This document shows positions 21,245 to 34,456 of a stretch of DNA of 64,000 bases, one piece after another (the stretch's first letter is position 1; every line of letters starts with the position of its first letter). Under the pieces are notes generated by a model. That model was not told the origin of the DNA. It ran no database searches and worked only from the letters and a program-made list of their open reading frames with translations. The position numbers and the translations under genes are program-made. The stretch is from Meira nashicola (lineage: Eukaryota; Basidiomycota; Exobasidiomycetes; Exobasidiales; Brachybasidiaceae): NCBI GenBank assembly GCA_001600355.1, contig BCJU01000002.1:2108001-2172000 (forward strand), given 5' to 3'.

Positions 21245-22657
21245 ATGAATGGAGATCACAGTAATGTTGGAGAAGCCTCGAGCCCAAACTCAAATGAGCA
21301 ATTACCCATGTCATTAGGAGAATATTCTCGTTATGGCAGACAAATGATCCTTCCAAGTATGGGTTTGCCTGGTCAATTAAAGTTACGCAAATCGAGAGTA
21401 TTGGTTATTGGAGCGGGTGGATTAGGATGTCCATCTATTCAATATTTAGTCGCTGCTGGAGTTGGACATATAACAGTGTTGGATCATGATACCGTTGAAA
21501 AGTCAAATTTAGCAAGACAAATCTTGCATACAGACGAAAGGGTAGGAATGAATAAAGCACTTTCTGCTTCTATAGCGAGCAAGATCATCAACCCTTTCGT
21601 TCATGTTGAGCCCGTACAAACATCTTTATCGGTCGAAAATGCAGTTTCACTTATCAATACTCACGATATAGTTTTGGATTGTACAGATAATGTTTTAACA
21701 CGTTATTTGATTTCAGATGCTGCTGTTAAATGTGGACGGCAAGTAGTTTCAGGTGCAGCACAAGGTTTTGATGGTCAACTTGTTGTGCTTCACAAAGATT
21801 TAAGATCAGGTGCAAGTGCTTCAGGAGTATGCGATTCGTCACCAGAACATACTACACCTATACCACGAGGACCTTGTTATAGATGTCTTTTCCCAAAAGC
21901 ACCTAGACCGGAAGAAGTAACAGATTGTGAAGATGGTGGTGTTTTAGGAACGATTACAGGTTTGGTTGGAACGATGCAAGCGTTTGAAACGATTAAACTA
22001 TTATCTGGAATTGAAGATTATGAAGAAGATGATAAAGGAAGACCTATTGTAGGAATGACTTTAGTTTCACCTCTCAGCTTTCCACCTTTTAAATCTGTTC
22101 GATTGAGGCCAAGAAGGATAACAAGTTGTAGAGCATGCGGAGATCCTAATCAAATGCAACCAGAACTTATCAATTCGATGCTTGCTAAAGATTTACGTGA
22201 TGAGAATTATATCGGTTTTTGTGGTTTGACAAACGGTCGTAAATTGAATGGTTTCGATGAAATTACGGTTTCAAATCTTGCAAAATTAAATGCACAATCA
22301 CAAAGCAAAGTTCACATCATTGATGTACGACCAAAAGTAGAATTCGAGATTACACATTTGCCCAATACAACAAATGTACCTTTTCGTCAAATCGATAGCG
22401 ATCCGAAGAAGTGGTATACAAGTATCTTGAATTCAATCCAGGAAACAAGTGATGATCATCAGTTGTATGTATTGTGTAGAAGAGGTAATGATTCTCGTTT
22501 GGCCTGTCATGCGCTAGCAGCAGCAGCAGATATAGCAGATGGAAATGATCCAGATACCAAACCATCAGACAAGCAATCCAAAATCCGATTCACAAATATC
22601 ACCGGAGGCTTACGTGCTTGGTCAAACGAAGTTGATGAAACATTTCCTGTATATTAA
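21245..22657 (+). CDS. UBA4: UBA4/MOCS3-type E1-like adenylyltransferase and sulfurtransferase
   Basis: The protein has 470 residues. The N-terminal ThiF/MoeB domain has the nucleotide loop GAGGLG at 56-61. The acceptor cysteine C228 is in TDCEDGGVLG. Zinc cysteines are in CYRCLFP and CRACG. The C-terminal rhodanese domain (about 350-470) starts HIIDVRPKVEFEITHLP and has its active cysteine C411 in LCRRGND. The protein activates URM1 and passes sulfur to it for tRNA wobble-uridine thiolation; MOCS3 homologues also serve molybdopterin synthesis. All catalytic residues are present. Confidence 0.94.
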   Translation: MNGDHSNVGEASSPNSNEQLPMSLGEYSRYGRQMILPSMGLPGQLKLRKSRVLVIGAGGLGCPSIQYLVAAGVGHITVLDHDTVEKSNLARQILHTDERVGMNKALSASIASKIINPFVHVEPVQTSLSVENAVSLINTHDIVLDCTDNVLTRYLISDAAVKCGRQVVSGAAQGFDGQLVVLHKDLRSGASASGVCDSSPEHTTPIPRGPCYRCLFPKAPRPEEVTDCEDGGVLGTITGLVGTMQAFETIKLLSGIEDYEEDDKGRPIVGMTLVSPLSFPPFKSVRLRPRRITSCRACGDPNQMQPELINSMLAKDLRDENYIGFCGLTNGRKLNGFDEITVSNLAKLNAQSQSKVHIIDVRPKVEFEITHLPNTTNVPFRQIDSDPKKWYTSILNSIQETSDDHQLYVLCRRGNDSRLACHALAAAADIADGNDPDTKPSDKQSKIRFTNITGGLRAWSNEVDETFPVY

Positions 22658-22794
22658 TGTATCATATTGTTTAAAAAGTTGCAAAAAATTATTGAGTAAG
22701 GAAACATGAGTGTAGAGACATGGAAGACATGAGATAGTAGAAAAAGGTTTGTTGCACAATACAGTAATGACTTAGGTAAAATCAGATGAATTTT

Positions 22795-24696
22795 TTAGCG
22801 AATGCTGAGCAAACGACGTTGACCTTGAGCGTTTGATTTATTGGGAGAAGTGTTTGCACTATGGCTTCCCATAATAGGTGTACGACGTCCACTATTGTTT
22901 CCGCCCGATAAAGCAGAAGAGCCAAAGACGTCATTTTCTTTACCTTCGCTATTACCGCTATCAGAACTTCCACGTGAGACAGGTCTGCCTCCTTTGATCG
23001 TTTGTCTTGATCTTTGTGTTTGTTGTTGTTGTTGAGTTGAAATGACAGATAACGTAGTAGAAGAACCTTGCTTGCGAGCACGTTTGACGGATTTAGTAGG
23101 ACGAGCTTTTGTAACTTCTTCTTCATCATCCATCTCTTCATCATCATCTCCTGCTTCGTCTAAGTTTAATTTACCTAAAACATTAGACAAAGCAGGAGGT
23201 CCTAAAGGTTGCCATTTATTATTCGTCGTACCCAATTCAAACACTCCCCACGGTGAAGAAGCAGTATTAGCTTTCACTTCACCAACCAATTCTGGCTCAG
23301 ATTGAATATCATGTTTGATTGGAGAAACGTGATCTTCGACCATCTTATCTTCTTCAATAGGTGCAGGAGGCATGTCTTGAGTAGTAGGTGAAGTAGGTGA
23401 AGTGTTACCCATCACAGAAGCATGTTCGGAAGGCAAATTTGCTTGAGCTGCAACAGAAGCTGCTTGATTGCGTAATTGTTCCGATCTTTGTTTTGATTTC
23501 ATTTTCAAACTTGGACTTTCGGTTGTTCCATTAGGTGAGCCAGCATTATTGCTTCCTTTACTGCGCGAAGAGAAAGTAGGTGTCAAGCGAGTCTTGTGAA
23601 TGTGAGGAGTTAATCCTCTTGTCTTGAGATGTTTACTAGCAGATCCTGGAACCTTTGATGCACTTGAAGGTACGTTTGTCATTTCACTTGGACGCATTGG
23701 AGTTGGTGGTCCTGAAGGAATACGAGAAGGTCCTGCATGGGATGGTCCGGTAGCAGAACGTACCATAGCAGCAGGACCGACAATGCTTGCATCAGGTCTA
23801 TACAAGTATCCTCCACGTCTATATGTTTCACCGTTATCCATAGAAAGTGCCAAACCCCATGTTTTGTTTGCTTGTGGCATTCCACCTTCCAATTGCATAG
23901 CATATTCTCTTTCCATAGGTGTAGATGCGTAATTTTCACTGAACGAACGATGTGCCAAATTTGGACGTGGCATTGGAGGTGCTGGACGATCTTCGAAGCG
24001 CAAATCCGTATTCCAATTACGCAAAGGAGGATTGATAGGAGAAGTTATCGTGTTTGGCAATTGACCGTTTGAGGCACTTATCATTTGAGGAGCACCAGGT
24101 AAACGAGGAGCATTGGTTTGCAAAGTAGGAGTGCGCATTGATGCCCAATCTTGACCTCCCAATCTTGGAGTATCATCACCTCCCAAATCTAAACCGAGAC
24201 CTTGCACTTCTTCACTTTGTGGCATGTTACGGAAATGATCAGAAGAAACATGGGCAACTTCTTGATGACCTGGAAGTGCATGGAATCCAGGTCGGATCGG
24301 GCTTGTGCCACTAGGATGATTTTGATGTACCTCTGTTTCGGGTAAGGGAACAGTGCGAAGACCTCTTGATTCTGGAGGAGTGTGAGCAAGCATTGCTTTG
24401 ACACTTGGCAAACGCAAATGTTGTTCTCTGTCAGGGCTAAGCTCAAGAGGCTTATAAGTACTAGTCAACGGAGTAGGAGGCAAATCTGTTTGGCTAACTT
24501 TTGCTTGAGTTGATGGACGACCGGGATCAGCGCTGATTGCCAAGCCGACGTTCATCTTGGAAGGAGAATTGTTGAAAACATCAAATGAAGGAGAAGGCCA
24601 TGGAAGTGATTCGGAAGGACCACTGCGATCGGTCAATAAGTTTGCAGGTCTTGTTTTGCCGTTGCGAGAATCGGAAAAAGAAGTTGATTTATGCAT
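22795..24696 (-). CDS. Large disordered protein of unknown function
   Basis: The protein has 633 residues from ATG 24696. The frame is open further upstream without an ATG that fits better. It is almost entirely proline/serine/asparagine rich and predicted disordered, with many SP/TP sites (PPTPLTS, TPPESRG, SPTSPTT). One compact, possibly conserved patch near the C-terminus reads WGVFELGTTNNKWQPLGPPA, followed by an acidic run (DDDEEMDDEEE) and a basic run (KSVKRARKQG). A polyglutamine stretch follows. Abundant proline-directed phosphorylation sites hint at cell-cycle or transcriptional regulation, but I cannot name a family. It is convergent with UBA4. Confidence 0.7.
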   Translation of the reverse strand: MHKSTSFSDSRNGKTRPANLLTDRSGPSESLPWPSPSFDVFNNSPSKMNVGLAISADPGRPSTQAKVSQTDLPPTPLTSTYKPLELSPDREQHLRLPSVKAMLAHTPPESRGLRTVPLPETEVHQNHPSGTSPIRPGFHALPGHQEVAHVSSDHFRNMPQSEEVQGLGLDLGGDDTPRLGGQDWASMRTPTLQTNAPRLPGAPQMISASNGQLPNTITSPINPPLRNWNTDLRFEDRPAPPMPRPNLAHRSFSENYASTPMEREYAMQLEGGMPQANKTWGLALSMDNGETYRRGGYLYRPDASIVGPAAMVRSATGPSHAGPSRIPSGPPTPMRPSEMTNVPSSASKVPGSASKHLKTRGLTPHIHKTRLTPTFSSRSKGSNNAGSPNGTTESPSLKMKSKQRSEQLRNQAASVAAQANLPSEHASVMGNTSPTSPTTQDMPPAPIEEDKMVEDHVSPIKHDIQSEPELVGEVKANTASSPWGVFELGTTNNKWQPLGPPALSNVLGKLNLDEAGDDDEEMDDEEEVTKARPTKSVKRARKQGSSTTLSVISTQQQQQTQRSRQTIKGGRPVSRGSSDSGNSEGKENDVFGSSALSGGNNSGRRTPIMGSHSANTSPNKSNAQGQRRLLSIR

Positions 24697-27186
24697 GTTG
24701 TATATGTTTGATTGTAGTAAAAGGAGGGTGAGATTGTGTGTTTTATTGGTTGAATATTTTGTCGGGATAGAAAAAGCGTCAAGATTCAATTGTAGAAAAA
24801 AGCGAATGTGGTTGCTGTGTGAGCGTGATAATTAAAGCGAATGTGATGATTTACTAAAAAAATTTGCAAATCGTTGTCATGAAGCAATGGAAGTAGCGTA
24901 AAGGTGTCGAAAGGTGGGAGAAGAAATGAATTGAAGCAAAGCACACAAAGGTGCTAAGCAATCAAACAAACAAGAAGGAGTGATGGTGGGAATTGAAAGT
25001 TGATGGAAAAGAAAGATGCTTCTATCTTTTGTATACTTTACAATAAGGTAAGACTGATTTCCAGTAATTGCAAATCCAAGTATGTATACAGCTTTGATGC
25101 AGCTTTGGTCACTGAGAATGCGTATGTTACATTCTGATTCATGTATCCTAAATGCTGTACGGCCAGAAGGGCATCTATATGCGTGCTAATTCGCTAGTGG
25201 CTTGCAATCGAATCTATGCACAGATGATCACGAAATAGCACTTGAACTTTCTCTCATCAAAGTGCTTCTTTTTCCCATCAACAATGACGAATACGCCAAT
25301 GAACTCGATTGGGAAATTGTACCCTTTTCAAAGAAGGTCAGAAGGATTGAACGGGGAAGCCAAAAGATCACACATACGCACATGTGGGTACCTTCTGCTT
25401 TGTCAATCAATCAGAACAAGTAAGAGGCCGTGTACCGTTTGAATGGTAAGCATGTATAACAAAGGACTTCCTCTGTCAGTTTAATCATTCGAACTGAGAT
25501 GCGTGTCTCAATAGTCAAATATGTGCATAGAAGGTGCAGAGTTGAATAATCGATATGAATATATTGTCGCTTCACAAGATCACATATTCTTCAATCCCAG
25601 GAAGGCAAGCGCATTGATCGGGCCCTGCAGACAGTGCATAGGGTTGCCTTTTACGTTGTGTTGAGTATGAATGCTGGAAAGACGGATTAAAAACAAAATT
25701 AAACATTTTTTGATTGCCACAAAGTATGGTAAGTGATAAAAATACATACAAAAACTGCTGTCGTATGCATAGCTACCAATTCGACATTCTTATTCTTTTG
25801 ACATTGTCCTTCTGTTCCTGTGTTGTTGTTCTCTTTCAAGCTCAATTTAGACCTGCATACGATACAGCACGATGGATGGGTCCGGCACGCAGGTCTACAC
25901 TATAAAATGATTACGCCCGCATTCCTGACACCAACACTTTCGTATGATTGGCATGTAAGCGCGTACGACGCGTAGAGCCACGGGGATTGATAAGTGTCTG
26001 TATTTGTAAAGAGATCACGTGTACGTATGGTCCCATTTATTTTTTACCTGAAATTCTAGAATAACTACTCGGAAGATTGGCGTCCATATTTCGCGAATGA
26101 GTTGAACAACTTCCATCATCGTCTTGTATGAAAATGTTCGAATGCACAATACATGAGTGGAAGGAGTATTTCAGCTTCTTGACAAGATTGGAATTTGCAG
26201 CATAGTGAGACTCTGTTAGAGCTCTTGAGATATCACAATAATCCCTTTTTCCGGGCAACCTATACCAAGCACAAGCTCGATCATCAATGAGCTCAGTGGT
26301 CATGGAGGTTGCCCAAGATGAAGTAAAACATTCTTACAAATCATGCCGAACTTCTAATACATATGATGGTGTAATTGCACAATCACATCAAATGCTTCGC
26401 TTTGTTCGGACATCTATTCTTTATTATAGCAACTTTGTCAGGCGGTCACCTTGTCCAATATATGTATGAATGGTTATCGATTATATAACTTATGCAAATA
26501 GCGGACAAAAGGCACGCCGCACACGATCATGCGCACGATGTCATAATTTCTATTCCTAGTTTTGATCGTTTGTATTCAATTTCTCAAATTATAAATATAA
26601 CTTTATCATAAACGCGTAATTACATATTCCATTAAAGCTGACAGGAAAGGGGGGCATATGATTTAGGATTCTTCTATCCAAATTCATAGCGTGAATGGGG
26701 GGAAAGTGTGCGTTGCGTGTTTCGATGCGTGCGCGCGCTGCGCAAGTTTCTCTGGCGTAAGAGCCAACGCCGCACATTCAGATCCTGTACACGCATGCAC
26801 TGCACCACATAGACACAGTTTCATGGCTGGCAAGCTGTTCAATTATATAGATGTAATAAGCCCTGGCTCTGGGTGCACAAATTAAACTAGAAATTCAATA
26901 GTGGTGTCGTGTCAATTTGTCAGTGCTATCAATTCTTCTTTCTCATCTTTAACACTTTACGTACGTACGCACGCACATCGTATTTCTTTTCATTCGCCCC
27001 TGGTGTGCTATTTGTTGGATTTTACCCTGATACGATTCGTAGATCGGATTCCATCAAACAACAGTCGAAAAGAGCAAGGTCTAACGATAGAATTTTCAAA
27101 TCGTTCAAATAAAAGATCTTTTGTATCAAAAAAAAAACTCGATTCTGTCCTGTTCCTTTTCTCTCGTTCTCTCGTAATCAGTCAAT
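24697..27186. other. 2.5-kb gene-poor region upstream of ARF1
   Basis: Only short frames (up to about 109 codons) with no conserved or codon-biased content. The last 250 bp are pyrimidine rich and fit an ARF1 promoter and leader. An 18-nt sequence at 26040-26057 recurs at 29876-29893. No tRNA or repeat element recognised. Confidence 0.6.
26040..26057 (+). repeat. 18-nt direct repeat, copy 1
   Basis: TTTTTTACCTGAAATTCT, identical in the same orientation at 29876-29893. The two copies flank the ARF1 gene. Confidence 0.45.
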
Positions 27187-27889
<703 letters not shown>

Positions 27890-30186
27890 GCATGTGAATG
27901 GATGAAGTGTGGCCGCTTTTCGATCTTGCTAAGCGGCTTTTGTGAGGATGGAAGGGTCGATCAATTCCTTTTTTTTTCGATTGGTTAAAATTTGGTAGAA
28001 GAGGATAATGAGAAGAAGAAAGACTGCAGGTTGGTCCTTGTGGCGGGTGTGTTATCTCTCGTGTATTTCAGTAGCACATTGAAACAAAACAAAAAAGTCA
28101 ATCTTATCAACGTTCGATAAACGATTTTGCCCTCTTTCAATGTGAAGATGGTAATCAACAAATCAACAAATCACTTTCATGATATGCAAATTTCCCTCTT
28201 TTCTTTATCCACTTCTCCTCCCTCTCTATCACATTCTCAGTCCTCGCAATCATTCTTTATATGTCATTTGTGAAAATAATCCATTCCACTTTTTCATGAT
28301 CTGTATGGGTGCATATTCTCGCACGCTTGCATGTATACACATACAAACGACCTCTTTCTTTTTAACATTACCTATATTCCATCGAATCTTTAAAGTGAAC
28401 AGCGTGTTTGTCTGTTATTGTTTGAGGTGTAATTGAGATTCAAGGGAATGAAACTTCTGTTGCTTAGTCATGATCTTTACATGTCATATTCTATGTCATT
28501 ATGATCTTTCGGGGAAAACATATAATAATAGAACTATCATTGCAGGAATTTCTTACGCACTTTGTCGTATTTATAGTCTAGCGTATTTGCACATGCAAAA
28601 CCTGCTAAGCGAGAATTGCTGTCTGTTTCGGCAGAACGCAAAAAAGTCACGTGTTTTATTGGTTCGTACGCCTTAATAAGCATCATGGTGAGCAAAATCT
28701 GATGAGATTATTCATTGCCTTTCTATCTGCCATAAAAATTCTATATCAGTCTACATTAATCTCGAATTGATATACTTTTTCATCTCTAGATGAGGCTGCC
28801 TCATGATTTGTACGCAATCATATAAAGAATATGTAAACCCGAGCACGGAGAAAGATATGTCTCATTATCTCATAAATAGGTAAAAATTGCTTGTCATCGG
28901 TATGCCTCCCTGAAAACGTTTTTTGTAATACCCTGTCTTTTACTGTAGGAGGAACGAAGGACGCAAGATGCCGTTAGGATGAACAGGGGAAAGAGTGTAT
29001 GTTGCTTTTTTATCCAACCAGCTTCGTGCAAGCAATAAATAAATCAAAGGACTAAATATCTACCGGAAATTCTGGCTGAATTATAACTAGCAAAAAAATC
29101 TCATGTTTTAGATCAAGAGAAAAAAGTTCATTTATTCGAAGTACCTTTTTCTTCTTCAAGTGAGCTCAAACACAAATATAAATTCAAAGATCACATTTCT
29201 CAGATTACTTTAAATTTCCATTTCTAATCGTCAAACAATCTGATAATATGTCCGTATATGACTCACGAGCAAGTTTCGATAACGATATAGCGTAGAGTCA
29301 AGCTCATATCCCAGATATAGTATTTCACCGTGATATATAAAAATTATCCATCTTATAAAACTTATAGATCATTAAGTGAACAAAGAAGAATGCATGCACG
29401 TGTTGAAATATCATGTATAGTGACGCGACTCTTCAGAGCGTTTCCGCGGAAAGGCACAAAGTCAGTATAGTCACTTCCGTGGGTAAAAGAAAAGCTTAAA
29501 TACGCGTTAAGCGTGTACCGTGACATTGGAACACAAGCATATTGATCACCATCAAGTTGACTCAATGATGATCATAAGAATCAGATTGGTAGAAGAAAGT
29601 ATCGGGCATTTTTATGCGGAATATATCATATGACAAGGAAGAATGAAATGTACATACACGCGAAAGCGGCCCGGCAATCTTTTCATCTTTTGACTGTAAA
29701 AGTCTGGGGAAAGCTAGGTACTACGCCTAGAAGCGGCACACGGGCTCACAAAAAAGGCAGATATGTAGTGACGTACATGTGATGCATATTTCAAATGCGT
29801 TCCGTGGGCGTACGGCAAATTTAGAATAAAAAATTAGACTTTCCCGTACGCGGGGCAAAGCAGTCAAAATTTAAGTTTTTTACCTGAAATTCTGCCTCCA
29901 CGGACTGCAAAGTGTTATTTTTGATGCATTAAAAGTATACAAAGGCACTTTTACTGTCAAAAATTGTTTGGACTTGATGAGAATGCCGGTTTGATAGGTT
30001 CAACACCTCTCAGTTCTCGATCCGAGGTAGACTGACTGGAAAGGTCGATGAGATATGGAGGTTATGAAGTGAGGCTCAATAAATTAGAGCGGCGGTCCGA
30101 AATTAGATTTTCCTACTTCCTTCACATCATCTTCTCTTTTTGTCCGTTGTTGTGAAATCCCTTTCAACGATAGATAATCTTTCACA
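27890..30186. other. 2.3-kb gene-poor region between ARF1 and GAL1
   Basis: No gene supported; the longest frames are under 90 codons. The middle (about 29030-29360) is very AT rich. An inverted repeat (GCGTACGG at 29808-29815, CCGTACGC at 29844-29851) lies about 340-380 bp before GAL1. It may hold GAL1 control sites, but I see no CGG-N11-CCG GAL4-type site. Confidence 0.6.
29876..29893 (+). repeat. 18-nt direct repeat, copy 2
   Basis: Exact second copy of the 18-nt sequence at 26040-26057, about 3.8 kb away. Confidence 0.45.
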
Positions 30187-31827
30187 ATGACAACAACACA
30201 AACACTCACACGTACGCTTGTTGGCATGCCAAGCTCAAGCCGTACAACACAAGATCCTATTCCACTCGTGGATGGTCTTGACCGTATTTATTCAAAACAA
30301 AGATTATCCAAAGAAGGACAAAGATGGGATTCTCTAAATGCACAATTCAAAGAAGAATTTGACGGTGATTCACCCAATTTTATCGCTCGTGCTCCTGGAC
30401 GTGTAAATTTGATGGGTGATCACGTCGATCATATGCGTTTTAGTTGTTTGCCTGCTGCTTTAGAAATTGATATCTTGATGGCCGTTCGCGTTCATACAAG
30501 AACGTCAAAGGAGGAAAAATCAGGAGAGAAACGTATGGTAAAATTTAACCTTCACAACACAACAAAACGATTTGAACCAATCACGTTCGAAAGCGATCTG
30601 GCAGATCCGGAATCTGTTCAACTTTTACACGAAGGTGGAGCTCGTTGGGCAAATTATTTCAAAGTAGCATACAAAGGTCTTTATCCACATTTACCAAACA
30701 GTGTTTTAAATGCAGAAACAAGGCCTGTCCAAATCGACGTCTTAGTTGATGGCACAATCCCTCCAGAGAGTAGTTTGAGCAGTAGTGCTGCTATGACAAC
30801 ATGTAGTTCAATCGTAGTTTTAGAAGCATTTCAAGCACGTTGTTTGATCGGAAGACATGAAATGGCAGAAGTTGCAATCGAATCAGAGCGTTTGGTTGGC
30901 GTAAATTCGGGAGGTATGGATCAAGCAGCTTCGATCTTTGGTGTTACCGGCAGCGCTTTACATATCTCTTTTGAGCCTCAGCTTGGCGCAATTCCAACTA
31001 AATTACCCCCTAGTAAGCCACCACACGTTTTGGTGATTGCAAACACTTTGGTCGTTTCGGACAAAAAGGTTATGGGACCCGTACAGTATAACCTTCGAGT
31101 ATGTGAATTAATGATGGCTTGCCGTGCACTAGCAAAGAAGTTCGATCTACCTCAGGATCAATCCACAAAACTACTAAAGCCGTTGACAGATGTATTCTTT
31201 GCCAAACATCCTCTAAAACGTGAAGAAGTAAAAGGAGAAGTGAAGGAAAGTTGGGAAAAGTGGGGAGAAGAAGCAGCACAATTGGTTCACCTTCGAGAAC
31301 TTTGCTCAAAAGTTTTACCTGAATATGCACTCTCTCGTGCAGAAGTGGAAGAATTGACGGATATTAAAGGAGAAGCATATGAAAAACAATTTTTATCACA
31401 ATTCCCTGTCAGAGCAGATACATTTGCACTCGGTAAACGTGTTCAACATGTTTTCAATGAATCTCTCAACGTTTTACGATTCAAATCCGTTTGTCAAGAA
31501 GGAGGAGAAGGCGCATACAAAGAACTGGGCAATATCATGCATGCATCTCAACAAACACTTTTCAACGTTTATGAGAATGGATGCCCAGAACTCGAAGCTG
31601 TATGTCAATTGGCCGAATCAAATGGAGCTTTGGGTTGCAGACCTACAGGTGCAGGTTGGGGTGGTTCAACTGTTTCTTTAGTAGAACAAGGCAATGTTGA
31701 AAAAGTTATCAAAGCTTTACGCACTGGCTACTACGCCAAGAAATATCCAAACATGACTGATGATGAATTTGCTGATGCTGTGCTTGTTAGTCAACCGGCA
31801 CAAGGTGCATGCATTTATGCCCTCTGA
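30187..31827 (+). CDS. GAL1: Galactokinase (GHMP kinase family)
   Basis: The protein has 546 residues and no intron. The galactose-binding signature is GRVNLMGDHVDH at 71-82, the ATP-binding GHMP loop is ESSLSSSAAMTTC near 195-206, the catalytic-base segment is VNSGGMDQAAS, and motif 3 is GCRPTGAGWGGSTVSLV near the C-terminus. The enzyme phosphorylates galactose for the Leloir pathway. In human and yeast enzymes the signature reads GEH; here it is GDH, so a sugar-contacting Glu is replaced by Asp while the following His and Asp are kept. No other GAL gene lies in the window. Confidence 0.92.
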   Translation: MTTTQTLTRTLVGMPSSSRTTQDPIPLVDGLDRIYSKQRLSKEGQRWDSLNAQFKEEFDGDSPNFIARAPGRVNLMGDHVDHMRFSCLPAALEIDILMAVRVHTRTSKEEKSGEKRMVKFNLHNTTKRFEPITFESDLADPESVQLLHEGGARWANYFKVAYKGLYPHLPNSVLNAETRPVQIDVLVDGTIPPESSLSSSAAMTTCSSIVVLEAFQARCLIGRHEMAEVAIESERLVGVNSGGMDQAASIFGVTGSALHISFEPQLGAIPTKLPPSKPPHVLVIANTLVVSDKKVMGPVQYNLRVCELMMACRALAKKFDLPQDQSTKLLKPLTDVFFAKHPLKREEVKGEVKESWEKWGEEAAQLVHLRELCSKVLPEYALSRAEVEELTDIKGEAYEKQFLSQFPVRADTFALGKRVQHVFNESLNVLRFKSVCQEGGEGAYKELGNIMHASQQTLFNVYENGCPELEAVCQLAESNGALGCRPTGAGWGGSTVSLVEQGNVEKVIKALRTGYYAKKYPNMTDDEFADAVLVSQPAQGACIYAL

Positions 31828-32056
31828 AATGGCCCACTTTCTCACATGCATGTAATATTAAAGTCTTCTACATTGCTATTCTATGATAAAGTATGATATA
31901 CCTTTTCATTCATCCTGAGGAACTATCAAGGCTGAGGTGATCATAACGGACAATTAAATCCTTTCCATTCAAAGATAAAGAAAGATGTTTACCTTCCATC
32001 AAATTGGTCAACTTCAAATTAATGATCGAAATAAAACATTCTGTAAATCATACATT

Positions 32057-34239
32057 CTAATCATACAAACAATCATAATTTCCTTTATTGAAATCTTGAA
32101 TAGGATAATAACGTGCTTTTACTGTATTTCCCGCAAAGAATCTTCCGTCCAATTCTTTTAAACATTTCCATGCGGCTGCAATTCCGCTAAATTTAACAAA
32201 GACTCGAGGTTTAGCAAAAGAAGTAGGTTGAAATTTTGCATGAGCAGCTGGCCAAATGAAAACCCTTTCTATTTTTCCATACTTTTCGCATTCTTCTCCA
32301 ATCTCTCCAGGTAAATCATCATCAATATCTTCATCGTTGGCTACCATATTTTCCAACAAGATCACTTCACTTACTTCGCCATACCTTTGTATCTCTTCTT
32401 GTCGCTTTTGTTCTTCTTGCGGATTAATAATTGTACCGCGTGCACTATTCATTGCACGACCTTTATCTCGATTATCGCCTTTTTGATGATTTTTGCTGTA
32501 TTGTTTTGCCCGTTCTAATTCAATCTTTTGGGCCAATAGAGGATCCAAGATACCTTTATTTCCTTCAGCACCTAATGCTTCACCTTTTCTCCAACCTTGC
32601 TTCATCATCAATCTCTCTGCGAATGTGGAAGGATCTTGCTCTTCTGCACCTAAATCATTCCTCTTGGACACATGCATTTCTTCTTGAGGAACTGTTTTGC
32701 TTAATCTGGCAGCTATGGCTGCAGCTGCAGCAGCCCGAGAAGCTAGATCATCAGGTTGATTTGCTTTAGGCTGATGAATGGAGGATGAATTATCATCATT
32801 CACATTCCCTTGACTCATTGCTAGCCTGCGTCGATAAGCTTCCTCCCCACTTGTGGCTTGTGACATTCTTAGCCTTTTCTGATAAGCATCCTCTCCCGTA
32901 ATGACAGAAGGTGGTTTGATTGGAGGCGGTCCTGGAGGAGGACCTGGCGGCAGAGATGGCGGCGGAGAAAGATAAGGTTTCTCGTCATCTTCATCCATTT
33001 GGACAAAGTCTCTATGCGCTCTTTTCGCATCATTATTAGAGTAAGTTGAATATGCGGAAGGTGGTGCAAATTTGCCGAATCTGTCATTTTGATTCCAGGA
33101 TCCTCCTTCTTTTGCCCAATCAGATCTGTCATCATAATGACTGTCCTCATCAAACTCTTGATCTTCCCTTTCCGCTTCTAAACGCTTTCGATGAGATCTT
33201 TCGGCATCTCTCCTTTTCATAAGCAATTTCTTGAATTCGATAAAATCATTCGGTACTCTTGGATCATAATCCGCATCCATATTTAATGAAGCAGCCAATC
33301 CACCATGATGTCCAGGTGATGCACGACGTTTGCGTTTCTAGCAACCGAAAAAAGAAAAGATTGAGTTATTTTTGAAGGAAACAGAGATAGCCATAACTGG
33401 CTTATAGTATACAGTCTTACCTTTCTCTTGGCTTTTTTGCCTTCTGCCGTATTTGCAAAGCCATTCACATCTTCTTCCTCATTCCAACCATCTTCGTCGA
33501 CGAATTCTGCATGTTCATGTGAAACAATATCCCCTCTTTTCAGTGCCCTCGATCGGAATAATGCTCGATCTTTCTCGATCTCTTCCACTGGAAGCGAAAG
33601 AGGTGGCGGCTCAATTACAGTCGGTAGTGATAAATGTTCGAAATTTTCAGACCCAACATTCAAGGCATGCGTCTGAACTCCTAAGAGTGATATAGAATGC
33701 GAGGAAGGTTTGATAGAGTCGACCTTTGGCTGTACAAATGGAACAGTAGAGGTAGCAGCTACTACACCTTGTTGTGGTGGATTCTGCTTTGATGATGAAT
33801 CTTCATTGGCTTTTGCAAGATCAGAATGAACGTCTGTATTTGAAAAAGCTGTCGATAATTGCGATTGGATCAATCCTCTTTTAGGTTTACTCAAAGAGAC
33901 ATTCCTTCTAGGCGTAAATCGCAATGCAGCGGACCAAGCTGTAGCAATATGGGAAAGATGATGTAGGAGTGAGCAAATAGATTACAGGCATAGTTCTGAA
34001 CCAAAAGCGAGTCAAGTCTTGTGTGATCATGACTGCTATACCATTGATGGACTACCTTGGGATTTTTCTGATGATGACTTCTGTTCTGCAGATTCTGCTA
34101 CATTCGATGTTGGCTCAGATTCCTCCAAAGTATCTACGAGTGATTGTTTACTTGGGCCTGCATCTGCACTGCCCTCATCCGACTTTGCTAGATTGAAGAT
34201 GCCGGAATAGAGGGAGGAAGAAGTTGGATGCCCACTCAT
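32057..34239 (-). CDS. SPF45/RBM17-like alternative splicing factor (G-patch and UHM), three exons
   Basis: Exons in gene order are 34239-34056, 33938-33421 and 33337-32057. Introns are 117 nt (GTAGTC...CTACAG) and 83 nt (GTAAGA...GCTAG); phases agree and give 660 residues. The N-terminus SLYSGIF and AWSAALRFTPRR is the conserved SPF45 start. A nuclear localisation run KKAKRKKRKRR spans the second junction. The G-patch lies near residues 465-500 (ERLMMKQGWRKGEALG). The C-terminal U2AF-homology motif has the RxF loop in GRFFAGN, which binds ULM ligands of SF1, U2AF65 or SF3B1. It acts in 3' splice-site selection. An alanine/proline-rich linker lies between. Confidence 0.88.
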
Positions 34240-34456
34240 GATCGTTCAAGATTTTGATACTCTTCGTATTTGTCTATGTGGTATGTGTTCATTATGGTCG
34301 TGATGGTGGTAATACAGTTTAAGTTTCTTCATTGCAATTCTCCTACTCGGGCAATAAAACCAATTGCCCCGTGCGCGTTCAGTTCTTTTTTAAGTTTTCT
34401 TGGTAATTCCTTCTCATTCACACACCATCATCCTTGCTATCTCCGTGTACATCAAA

